Source: Argonema galeatum A003/A1 (GTDB lineage Bacteria; Cyanobacteriota; Cyanobacteriia; Cyanobacteriales; Aerosakkonemataceae). From it: a stretch of 64,000 bases of DNA. The stretch covers positions 124,001-188,000 of the forward strand of contig NZ_JAIQZM010000003.1 in NCBI RefSeq assembly GCF_023333595.1. The letters run 5' to 3'. Position 1 is the stretch's first letter. Each line of letters starts with the position of its first letter. Of this stretch, positions 43,684 to 52,800 are shown in pieces. Made by a program: the position numbers and the translations under genes. The notes under the pieces were generated by a model. It saw only the letters and a list, made by a program, of their open reading frames with translations. It had not been told where the DNA came from and ran no database searches.

Positions 43684-46008
43684 TTATTCTCCTTTTTTAG
43701 TTGGCAATGTAATGCGAAATACTATCGCTATCCTAGTTACCAGTAAAGCAAATGCTGAGGGAACAAGCGGTAGCCAAAAGCCTTGGATAAACAATCCAAA
43801 ACAAAGTGCATATAAAATAGCGATCGAAATACTAATTGCTAGCCATAAACGTAGCGGTGACGAATACAGAAACCAAACGATTCCTCCACCAATCAGCGAC
43901 CAAAACCCAATCCAAATTGCATCGCCCCACAAGGGTAACCAACGCAACAAAGGGCGCTTATCCTCCACAGCACTTAAAATTTCGCTGATCGCGTGTGCGT
44001 GAACGTATAGCCCTCGCTTGATGCCGTAAGGTGTATTGTAAGGGTCTTTTACGCTGTCAGCAATAACGCCAATCAGCACAATTTTATCTTTTACCCAACT
44101 AGGCTCAAAGCGATCGTTTAAAATATCTCTTACCGTTACTTGCTGGGCAATTTGGGAAGAAGCGCGATAATTCAGCAGCGTTTGGTTACTCATTCCATCT
44201 AAGTTTTGATACCCGCCACTTCTTGTTCCTAAACGTTTTAAAATAATATTACCAAACTGCCAATTATTTTCGGGTGTTTGGACTGGAATTTTTTTAGCAT
44301 ACAGGTATCGATACGCCAGTTGAAAGCCAAAGGAATAGTTTGTCTTGCAAGACTCAAAATCAGAAATAGTATTTGGGCTGCGGGATAAGAAATAGCGCCG
44401 GACAATATTGTATTCGTCCAGCGGTAAGTTACTAAAACCAATTTGTTCAACAGGGATTTTAGGTGGGGGGTCAACACTTTCTTCATTTGCTTTATATTTA
44501 CATACAGCAATCAAGCGTTTGTTTTGCTGAAAATGAGCGATCATTGCGGCATAACCGGGTGGTACTGGTAAATTGCGATAGATATCTAAACCGATCGCGA
44601 TCGGTTGATGTTGCTGAAGTTTGTCTATCACTTTGGCAAGTGTTCCATCGCGTAGCGGATAATTGTATTTGTCAATATCTTCTTTATCTGCACCAACAAT
44701 TAACAAGCGAGGGTCTGGCGGTTCGGATGGTCGCATTCTCATCATCGCATCATACGCCTGCAACTCCCAGGATTGCAACCATCCGATCGATCGCACTCCC
44801 ATCACCAAGCTAGTTACTATAAAACTCGCAATAAAAACCGTTTGCAGCTTGGGTTTTGACGGACGAGAAGGTGGGGGAATTGGTAGGGGAATTGGTTTCT
44901 TTTTATCTCGCAACTCTTCCCAAGTCGGTGGCGTTTCCCCTAAATTTTGATACAGCTTTGGCAACCAAGTTGCACCAGGTAAAGTTGTAAATTCTTCCAA
45001 CCTACTTTGAGCGCGTCGAAATGCGGTTTGCAAAGGTTGTCCCTTAGCATATTCGGTCAAAAATTCTTTTAAGAAAGATTGTGCAACCCGATCGGGTACT
45101 TTTTCCTGCATGAAAACCGCTACCGGAATTTGTAATTTAGCAATCTGTTCCGCTAATCCTAATCCCTCACAAGAATTAAAAATCGCGATCTTTAATCCGT
45201 TATTAATAGCCGATTTTAACGCATTCTTAAATTGTTCTATTTCCAAACTTTCATCTTTACTAATATAAATTCTACCCACATTGTCTTTAGTCTCGCTATG
45301 ACCAGCAAAAAACAAGATATCCCACCCTGACTCTGACCGCACCTTTTTAATAAAATCTGACGCTGTTGGTTGGTTTAAAACTTCTGTTCTTGCACCTTTT
45401 AGATTAGCAATTACCAGCCGATCGGGTTGCAAATCGATATTACCATCGTCTCCAAAAATGGCTAAAATATTAACTTTATTATCACTCCCTTTCCTTCTAC
45501 TAATTTCTTCTCGATTGTAGTCTTCAGGACTAAAACTAATTCCCAGATCGGGGTAATACTTCAACAAATCCCACGTATGCCAAGGAAGTTTCCACAAGCT
45601 AGGATTAGCTTTAATCATCACGCGAACGTCTTGAGAATTATTAGCTAACTCTCCTACTAATTTTTCTCGTATTTGTTGCCACTTGCGATCGGACGACTCT
45701 TGCAGCCAATCTTGCATATTGGTTTCTAATGATTTCACCCATTCCCGACAAGCATCTACTCCCTCAATTGTAGAACGCTGCATCGTAAAACTTGACTCAA
45801 CTTCCCAATCATCATGACCACGCGATTTCAGTCCCCGAAAGAATGTCTGCCACATCAAATAGCAACTTTCAATATCTGGGTGAGTTGGGAGTCTGGCACC
45901 TTCAATTTCCGACAGGGGAAGTCCATCGTCTTGGCAGATTTGTAACGAAACTAAAAATCCCTGTTTCAAGTCGTCAGACCTAATTTTAAGAACCGCTACT
46001 TTTCCCAT
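43684..46008 (-). CDS. CHAT-CHASE2 membrane protein
   Basis: 774 residues. An N-terminal region (1-180) is followed by a CHAT domain with His237 in FFAGHSET and Cys280 in AIFNSCEGLGL, both intact. After a linker rich in Pro/Lys comes one transmembrane helix (about 389-410), then a periplasmic CHASE2 sensor (about 415-690) with MRMRPSEPPDPRLLIV and DIYRNLPVPPGY. Three more transmembrane helices end the protein (PLLRWLPLWGDAIWIGFWS and two others). This couples an extracytoplasmic sensor to a cytoplasmic caspase-like domain. It is co-transcribed with DUF928 (downstream) and DUF1822 (28 bases upstream). Confidence 0.93.
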   Translation of the reverse strand: MGKVAVLKIRSDDLKQGFLVSLQICQDDGLPLSEIEGARLPTHPDIESCYLMWQTFFRGLKSRGHDDWEVESSFTMQRSTIEGVDACREWVKSLETNMQDWLQESSDRKWQQIREKLVGELANNSQDVRVMIKANPSLWKLPWHTWDLLKYYPDLGISFSPEDYNREEISRRKGSDNKVNILAIFGDDGNIDLQPDRLVIANLKGARTEVLNQPTASDFIKKVRSESGWDILFFAGHSETKDNVGRIYISKDESLEIEQFKNALKSAINNGLKIAIFNSCEGLGLAEQIAKLQIPVAVFMQEKVPDRVAQSFLKEFLTEYAKGQPLQTAFRRAQSRLEEFTTLPGATWLPKLYQNLGETPPTWEELRDKKKPIPLPIPPPSRPSKPKLQTVFIASFIVTSLVMGVRSIGWLQSWELQAYDAMMRMRPSEPPDPRLLIVGADKEDIDKYNYPLRDGTLAKVIDKLQQHQPIAIGLDIYRNLPVPPGYAAMIAHFQQNKRLIAVCKYKANEESVDPPPKIPVEQIGFSNLPLDEYNIVRRYFLSRSPNTISDFESCKTNYSFGFQLAYRYLYAKKIPVQTPENNWQFGNIILKRLGTRSGGYQNLDGMSNQTLLNYRASSQIAQQVTVRDILNDRFEPSWVKDKIVLIGVIADSVKDPYNTPYGIKRGLYVHAHAISEILSAVEDKRPLLRWLPLWGDAIWIGFWSLIGGGIVWFLYSSPLRLWLAISISIAILYALCFGLFIQGFWLPLVPSAFALLVTRIAIVFRITLPTKKGE

Positions 46009-46036
46009 AATTCAGTTCCTGCTTTTCCCACTTCAA

Positions 46037-47500
46037 TTAAGCAATAAAATCCTCAGTTATATTCAAATTATCAACAGAAAGACGAACCCGAAACAGTTTT
46101 CGCGGCGGTGGACTAAAGCGTAATTCAAGGAATTCATCTTTACCCCGACCTTCATCATCACTTCTAGCTTGCGTTTCTAAGCCAGAAATAGTTTCTCCTG
46201 ACTCTGAAAGCACGCTCAGTTTAAGATTTGGAGGTAGTTTAGTTGAATTGTCCAGCGGTTGCACTTGCAAAGACACTCCAATTCTTTCTTCTAGTTTAGG
46301 TCTAATCGCAACTATTAAACCTAACCTGTGACCTCCTAACTGCATTCCCATGTCAATTCGCCTCGCTTTTTTTACACCCGCCAAGGGGTTACCGGGGTCA
46401 ATTTTTCCCAAGCTTAGACTTGCTTGCCAACGAGTTTCTTCATCCTGAGTTGTTTTTAATAATTGAATTAAAGCTTCGATCGCATCTCGATTGCCAGCAC
46501 CAATTTCTCCTATAACCCCAGCAGCTTGACGGCGAATTCGATCGGACTGATGAGGTTGTAAGAGACTGATGACGGGACCGATCGCATCTGGAGAGCTAGT
46601 TTGGGACTTGACCCGACTCCGAACGGCTTCTGGTTGAGCATATAAGGTTTCAAATGTCTGCCAAATATCGTCAACTGCATTTCGACCTTTTTCTACTATA
46701 TCCTGTAACCATCCCTTCAAGACGATCGGCTGTTGACTGGGCGTAAAGTCTGGGATTAATAAACCCATGCGCCGATTGTATAGTTGCTGTCTCGACTTTT
46801 CATCTGCTAACAATGCGGCCCACTCCTCAAAAGGAATATCGACTCGCAGACGCGGCGAATAGAGAGATGAATCGCTCAAAATCTTCAATAAATTCATTAT
46901 CTGTGCAATAGACAAAGTTGGCAATGGTGGAACTTTTTCTTGCAAACAAAGTCCAATTGTTGCTTGCATGACGGTGAGGTTTTTTGTCAATGATTCTGTT
47001 GGCAAAGAATAAGTGCGATCGCTCTCATTATATCTGCCTTTATTTTTCAACTGGCGATGAGTAGTAAAACCCCCAACTCTGAGGAAACAATCATCCTCAT
47101 CTCCATCCAGAATTACCTCCACAGCAATATAATAATCTGCCACCCAATTAGGAATATCGACCCACTCTTGCGGTACGCACAACTCTGACTTATCCGCATC
47201 ATCGCAGGGAATTAACACCAGTCGCGTTTCGCCTAATTGAATTGCCGTACCGTTGACAACTTCCCAAATAGCGGGTAAGCTATTTTGACTAGGCCATACC
47301 GATGGTTGAACTTCAGATTCTTCTGATAACCAAGTGAGGAAAGCCTTTAAAGAAACGTAATTGAGATAAGCATTATGACGCGCGATCGCATTCGATTGTT
47401 TCTCAGATTCCTGCCATGCTTCTTGTTGATATGCTGGCGAAATCTGCAAACAGAGTAAATCAAAATTAGCTGTTTTTCCTTGATTTAAACTAAACATCAC
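46037..47500 (-). CDS. DUF1822 family protein with HEAT-like repeats
   Basis: 487 residues. The N-terminal half matches the DUF1822 pattern: ARHNAYLNYVSLKAFLTWL, then WEVVNGTAIQLGETRLVLIP and VPQEWVDIPNWVADYYIAVE. Residues about 310-400 look like HEAT repeats (AIGPVISLLQPHQSDRIRRQ, RQAAGVIGEIGAG, EETRWQASLSLGKID). The C-terminus is a beta domain. There is no signal peptide, so it is cytoplasmic. The family has no known activity and is confined to cyanobacteria, almost always next to a sigma-like gene and a CHASE2 gene as here. A regulatory or scaffolding role is plausible. Confidence 0.9.
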   Translation of the reverse strand: MMFSLNQGKTANFDLLCLQISPAYQQEAWQESEKQSNAIARHNAYLNYVSLKAFLTWLSEESEVQPSVWPSQNSLPAIWEVVNGTAIQLGETRLVLIPCDDADKSELCVPQEWVDIPNWVADYYIAVEVILDGDEDDCFLRVGGFTTHRQLKNKGRYNESDRTYSLPTESLTKNLTVMQATIGLCLQEKVPPLPTLSIAQIMNLLKILSDSSLYSPRLRVDIPFEEWAALLADEKSRQQLYNRRMGLLIPDFTPSQQPIVLKGWLQDIVEKGRNAVDDIWQTFETLYAQPEAVRSRVKSQTSSPDAIGPVISLLQPHQSDRIRRQAAGVIGEIGAGNRDAIEALIQLLKTTQDEETRWQASLSLGKIDPGNPLAGVKKARRIDMGMQLGGHRLGLIVAIRPKLEERIGVSLQVQPLDNSTKLPPNLKLSVLSESGETISGLETQARSDDEGRGKDEFLELRFSPPPRKLFRVRLSVDNLNITEDFIA

Positions 47501-47514
47501 TCACTTCTCCTTTC

Positions 47515-49353
47515 TTAGTTAGATTTGTACAAAATTTGCAACCATTCTTGCACGAGAATATTAACTTTAGCTAATTCTGATTCCTTCTCTAGCGAGACAT
47601 CCAGATTTCCTATAATCCACTTCAGAAGGCTATCCCGTAATTCTATCTTAGCTAAGTAGACTCTTTCATTAACCTGATTCTCGTTTAAATTCAGTTGCAC
47701 CGCCGTTTGTTCTTCAGTTCGTCGCAGGTAATATCGATAATTCACAACCTCTTTGCAATCGTTGGAAAGATTGGCGAGTGCGGAATTCAAAGCAGAGTAA
47801 ATGCTGAGCTTGTAAAATCTGTAAAGCCAGGATTTTACATATTTATCCAACCATTCCTCGATTACCTTTAATAGCGCCGACTCCAAACAAATCTGAGCTT
47901 CATTTATTCTTTGGTTAACTTCTACCTCCATTATGCAGTACCGCGCAGAAATTTGCTTTTCAGTTAAATTATGTCCATAACGCAATTGTAATACTTCTCG
48001 ATATTCTGGTGTAAGCTTGTTGATAGCTTCAACTAAAGTTGCTTGAATCAAATCCGAGTGCAAAGGAGATGCGTAATCTTTCACTAACCAGCGGGATACT
48101 GATGGGTTAACCCATTTGTTTGCTTGAGAAATAGCAGCTAACTTTTCTAGGAGAGGAACTTCATAGTAACTGTTAATATGACGAGCAATATTACCTTGAG
48201 TGATGCCCAATATATTTGCTATTTGCGTTTGGCTTAGTCCTACACCATAATAAATATTGGGTATTTTCTTATGGTGAATTTGCAGCTTTCGTTGCTGAAT
48301 TCGCAGATCGACCTTAGCTTTAATATTTTCGATTTCTTCCCGAAAAGCAACATCAGTTCGATTAATCAAATCTTCCGAGTCAACCGCATCCCAGAAACTA
48401 TGCGAATCTACTTCGTTAGATTCTTCAGCTTTGATTTCAATACCAGATTCATTGAGGAATTCAATAGAAACAGCATCAATTGAATTGACCGAATACTTTT
48501 GCAATGCTTCTATACAACTTTCCATCCATTGTTTAATTTGTTCTCCAGTTACCATTCCCGAACTGGCAGATACTTCATGGGGTGCGGAAGGGAGGGATTT
48601 TTCAGCATTGTAGTATTTAGCAGCTTCGTTGAAATCTGCTAGATCGGGTAAAGGCCATTTTTGTCCAGCTTGTCTGGAGGGATTTTGAACTTTATTAATT
48701 AAATAAACTTGTTTGAAATATTTACGAGCAAATAGATATTGAGAAACCTGCAATTGTCCGTATTTTGTTATTTCTAGAGCTTCTTTGAGATCTTTGTCAG
48801 GTTTTTTATACAAGAGACGCCAACGAGAGAATTTTCCCACAGTTACTTCAGATTTAATAGTTTTTTCTAAAATATCTTGGATATAAGTATCTAGATTCGC
48901 TCGTTGGGAGTCATCGTATCTTTCTAAAACTTGGGCAAAATTATCAAAATTGTAAACCATTTTTCTAGCAATATAGAGGTATTCGTCCCAAGCGCGATCG
49001 CTAGATTGCGATCGCACTTTTTTAGCCGCTTGATAACAGGTTGATTCAAAATAGGCAGCCAAGTGTTCCAAAGCTAATTTTCTGCTCTTTATTTCCCCTG
49101 TCGCAGACTGCACTACTTTCACCCAATACTCTGCGATACCTCTACCTTTATCTTGCTGGCGGCATAACTTAGCAAACTGTGGATCTTCCGCTTCATATAA
49201 CTCCAAGTTACGTTTCAAATGCAGACGACATTTCCACTGAATTACCATGCGTCCATTGCAGTTATCGAGCATGAGATACATGGAAAATCGATCGATATTA
49301 TTCGATCGTTCTGGCAACCTGGGGATGCTGTCTTTGATAAAAAAGTTAGACAT
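47515..49353 (-). CDS. Sigma-70-like protein with several helix-turn-helix segments
   Basis: 612 residues. The N-terminal part (about 50-210) is helical and specific to this class. Three HTH units are visible near the end: GLSQTQIANILGITQGNIA (about 375-393); then LTPEYREVLQLRYGHNLTEK with KQISARYCIMEVEVNQRI; and LSNDCKEVVNYRYYLRRTEE with QTAVQLNLNENQVNERV. The last two look like duplicated sigma region 4. A clear region 2 (WWIR type) is absent. It may recruit RNA polymerase to its own cluster, or it may be a transcription regulator derived from a sigma factor. It precedes DUF1822 by 14 bases and heads the minus-strand operon. Confidence 0.85.
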   Translation of the reverse strand: MSNFFIKDSIPRLPERSNNIDRFSMYLMLDNCNGRMVIQWKCRLHLKRNLELYEAEDPQFAKLCRQQDKGRGIAEYWVKVVQSATGEIKSRKLALEHLAAYFESTCYQAAKKVRSQSSDRAWDEYLYIARKMVYNFDNFAQVLERYDDSQRANLDTYIQDILEKTIKSEVTVGKFSRWRLLYKKPDKDLKEALEITKYGQLQVSQYLFARKYFKQVYLINKVQNPSRQAGQKWPLPDLADFNEAAKYYNAEKSLPSAPHEVSASSGMVTGEQIKQWMESCIEALQKYSVNSIDAVSIEFLNESGIEIKAEESNEVDSHSFWDAVDSEDLINRTDVAFREEIENIKAKVDLRIQQRKLQIHHKKIPNIYYGVGLSQTQIANILGITQGNIARHINSYYEVPLLEKLAAISQANKWVNPSVSRWLVKDYASPLHSDLIQATLVEAINKLTPEYREVLQLRYGHNLTEKQISARYCIMEVEVNQRINEAQICLESALLKVIEEWLDKYVKSWLYRFYKLSIYSALNSALANLSNDCKEVVNYRYYLRRTEEQTAVQLNLNENQVNERVYLAKIELRDSLLKWIIGNLDVSLEKESELAKVNILVQEWLQILYKSN

Positions 49354-49602
49354 TTTGGCTTGATATCCGAGATAAATACTGTTTTCTGAAGTGTCCCACT
49401 AATCTTATTGGTGTTGCAAGAGGGGAATTATGCGGGTTAGGGGTGCGCGCATCTGCTGAAAGTGACCATTAGCAAGCTTTTCAAGCAATTTGCAGACAAA
49501 TTTGCGCCCCAAAATTACCGCACCCGCATATTGCCTCAAATCCGATTCCAATAAATCCGTAGAAGCAAGTCAAACCTTTGACAGATATATACGGAGAAAA
49601 TC

Positions 49603-49725
49603 ATGTTTGAGTCTTTTGTTCCAGAGCCCACCCACCCTTTCAATTCATCTGTCAATCCTTCGCTGACTGGTACGATTGGGAATGCAGAACCAACTGCTGG
49701 AATCATTTCGGCTCTTTCGGGTTGA
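49603..49725 (+). CDS. Small ORF, 40 aa, with strong ribosome binding site
   Basis: ATG 49603 is preceded by ACGGAGAAAATC, a near-ideal Shine-Dalgarno sequence and spacing, and the frame ends TGA at 49723-49725. The peptide starts MFESFVPEPTHPF and ends GIISALSG. It has Pro/Ser/Thr-rich character and no hydrophobic helix, so no signal peptide is seen. I do not recognise it. Being too short for routine gene finding, it may be missed elsewhere. It points away from the sigma-like gene. A palindrome follows at 49769 and might terminate it. Confidence 0.45.
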   Translation: MFESFVPEPTHPFNSSVNPSLTGTIGNAEPTAGIISALSG

Positions 49726-49768
49726 TGGTGAAAAATGTGCTTTAATACTGTCCTAACCGATGTGACTG

Positions 49769-49832
49769 TGGCTATAATTCAGCCTGCGTAGGCAGGCTTC
49801 GTTTGTATAGCCCCACCCTTCTAGGGTGTGGC
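49769..49832. repeat. Compound hairpin with AGCCTGCGTAGGCAGGCT core
   Basis: Inner palindrome AGCCTGCGTAGGCAGGCT (49781-49798) lies within outer arms GGCTATA/TATAGCC. A second hairpin CCACCCT/AGGGTGTGG follows immediately. It lies 3' of both the 40-aa ORF and the convergent kinase gene, and may terminate either. Confidence 0.65.
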
Positions 49833-49833
49833 G

Positions 49834-52800
49834 CTATTTGAAATCCAAATCAGTTATACCTTCCCATCTCTCCGGTACACCATATTGTTGATATTGCTGA
49901 CAGCGCTTCACATAAAGCATGGCTGCCTTATCTTGCGGATTAATTTGTAAAACTTCCTGAAAAATTTGCTGCGCCTCCTCAAATTGTTGCTGATAGTAAA
50001 GAAACACAGCTACTTCAAACCGCGCCTGCGTTTGACTCTTTAATCGCTTTTGCTCTGGCTCATCTCCATCGTAAACTTCAAAGACGGCGACGGCTGACTT
50101 TTTCCCTTTTACCGTCACCCGATCCAAAAATCTGAAGTGTTGTTCTTGATAATAATCGAGACAACAGAGGGTTTTATGGCTGATTAAAATTCCCGCTCCG
50201 TATAGCTTGGTTAATCCTTCCAAACGAGAGGCTAAATTAACTGCATCAGCAATCACTGTTGTTTCCATTCGTTCTGATTCGCCAATCGTTCCCAGCATTA
50301 AATTTCCCGTGTGCAAACCAATGCCGATCGCAATTGGTGCATAACCCATTTTGTGCCGATCTTGGTTGTAGTTTTCTACTTCTTTTTGCATGGCGATCGC
50401 CGCTTGTACCGCATCATTTGCCGACTCAGGAAACAACGCCATAATCGCATCGCCAATATATTTATCAATAAACCCATTATGCTTGCGAATGACGGGACTA
50501 ACTCGACTTAAATAAGAGTTGATAAAATTAAACGTCTCTTGCGGTGTCATTGCTTCTGATAAAGTTGTAAAAGAGCGAATATCAGAAAACATTATTGTCA
50601 TTTCTTGCTGTACTTGGTCGCCTAATTGAACATCAATAATACTTTCCTTTCCTAAAAATTTCAGAAAATTACGCGGCACAAATCGCCCGTAGGCTGAAGT
50701 CAGTTTGGCGAGAGAAATATGTGTTTTGATGCGAGCTAGCATTTCTTGTTTTTGAATCGGCTTAGAGAGATAATCATTGGCTCCTGATTCAAATCCCTCT
50801 ACGATATCTGACACTTGATTTTTCGCTGTGAGCATGACAATGGGAAGTTCGTAAGCGGGAAAGCGATCGCGGATTTTTTCAGCCACTTCATAACCTGTCA
50901 TGCGCGGCATCATCACGTCGAGTAAGATCAAATCGGGGATAAACCCTTTTTCCATAACTGCCAAAGCTTCTTGTCCGTTACTCGCCTCGGTAATGGCGTA
51001 ATTGTACAGGGAAAGATTGTTGATGAGTACCTGACGATTAATGGGTTCGTCATCGACAATCAAAACTTTAAATTGGTTTTCGGTATTAGTTTTTTGGTCT
51101 AATTTTGGGCTTGTGATTGAGGTTGTAAACTCTAGGTTACGCTTGTTTTTGATGACAGCAATCTGTTGCGAAACTTCTACTTTTGCACTCGAAATGGGTA
51201 AGGTAAATGTAAATTGCGAACCTTCTCCCACTTTAGACTTAACAATAACTTCGCCTCCATGCAATTGAACCAGTTTTTTCGTCACGGCCAGTCCCAGTCC
51301 GGTACCGCCATAGTCTCTGGCGGTAGAGCCTTCAGCTTGTTCAAAGGATTCAAATATGCGCTCGAACTTATCTTCTGGAATACCAATACCTGTGTCGGAG
51401 ATGGTGATAGCTAAGTAAGAAATTCGATCCCCCCTAACCCCCCTTAAAAAGGGGGGGACTCGATCATCTGTCTCTGTGCTTGTCAAGGAGGGGACTGTCG
51501 CATCTTGCTCCCCCTTTGTCAAGGAGGGAACTGCCGCATCTTGCTCCCCCCTTTTTAAGGGGGGTTGGGGGGGATCTATCACTTCCGCTGACACCTCGAC
51601 CGTGCCAGAAGGCGTGAATTTAATGGCATTGCCGACAAGATTATACAAAATTTGTTGCAGGCGATCTTCATCGGCTTCAGCCGGGGGTAAATCAGCCGCA
51701 ATAGAGTTGAGCAGTTGCAAACTTTTGTGGGCAGTTAAGGGATGGAGCAGGGTAATAACTACATTGGTAACCGATCGCAAATCTACAGGTTTGAGTTGCA
51801 GTTCTAAATTCTTGTGCCTCAGTTTCGAGAAGTCGAGAATATCGTTGACTAAGTTAGCCAAACGGCGACCGCTGGAGACAATCAAGTTGAGGTTAGCTTG
51901 CGTAGTTTGGGATAACTCTCCTGTTGCGCCATCAATGAGGGATTCGGCAATACCGATAATGCCGTTGAGAGGTGTGCGGAGTTCGTGGGATGTGTTGGCA
52001 AGAAATTCGTTTTTGAGTTGGTCGAGATCTTTTAAGTCTTCGTTTTGCTTCTCTAGGGTGGCAAAGGAGTCTTTGAGTTGCTTTGCCATGCTATTGAATG
52101 AATTGGTGAGTTTTTCGATTTCGATGATATTGCTAGGTCTAATGTGCTGATCTAAATTACCAGTTGCAATTTCTTCAGAGGCTTGAGAGACTTGCAAAAT
52201 GGGGCGCGTAATCCAGCGTGCGGTGAGAATGCCAACGATAATTGCCGATAACAATGCTAGGCTGCATAACAGGAGCGTGTGTTGGGTGTTGGCATAAATT
52301 TGTGTCATGAAGTCGGATTCGGGGATAACCACCACAGCTAGCCAATCAATGCCTCGTCCATCCTGAATTGGCAAGACCTCAACGTAGTACCATGAGTCTT
52401 GGATTTTCAACTTGAGGTTTTGACTGCGATCGATCGCACCGAAGTTGCCGAAATGCTCTTTTAAATAGCGGACAGTAGCACTCACCGCCTCATTTTGACT
52501 GTCAATTGCTCTTATACGCTCGATCTCGCGGTCTTTGCCCTCACCTTTAATAGTGAATGGCTGGGTAATAATTGAGCTAGCAACTAGATCGCCCGATCGT
52601 TCAATAATAAAACTCTGCCCGTTAGGACTAATGTCTAAACTTTTGAGAAACTCTGTAATTTGCCTCAAGGGGATGTTGATAGTCAAAACCCCCACCAGCT
52701 TATCCTTTGAGTCGTAAACAGGTCGGACGGGAGAAACCACCAGAGAGGTATTCTCGTGGGAAAAGGAAGAAAATATCGGACTCCAAGTGGCTTTACCAGC

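Noticed and set aside
51476-52150. 224-codon + frame in the kinase
   Set aside because: Shadow of the minus-strand kinase, including the repeat insert; no domain.
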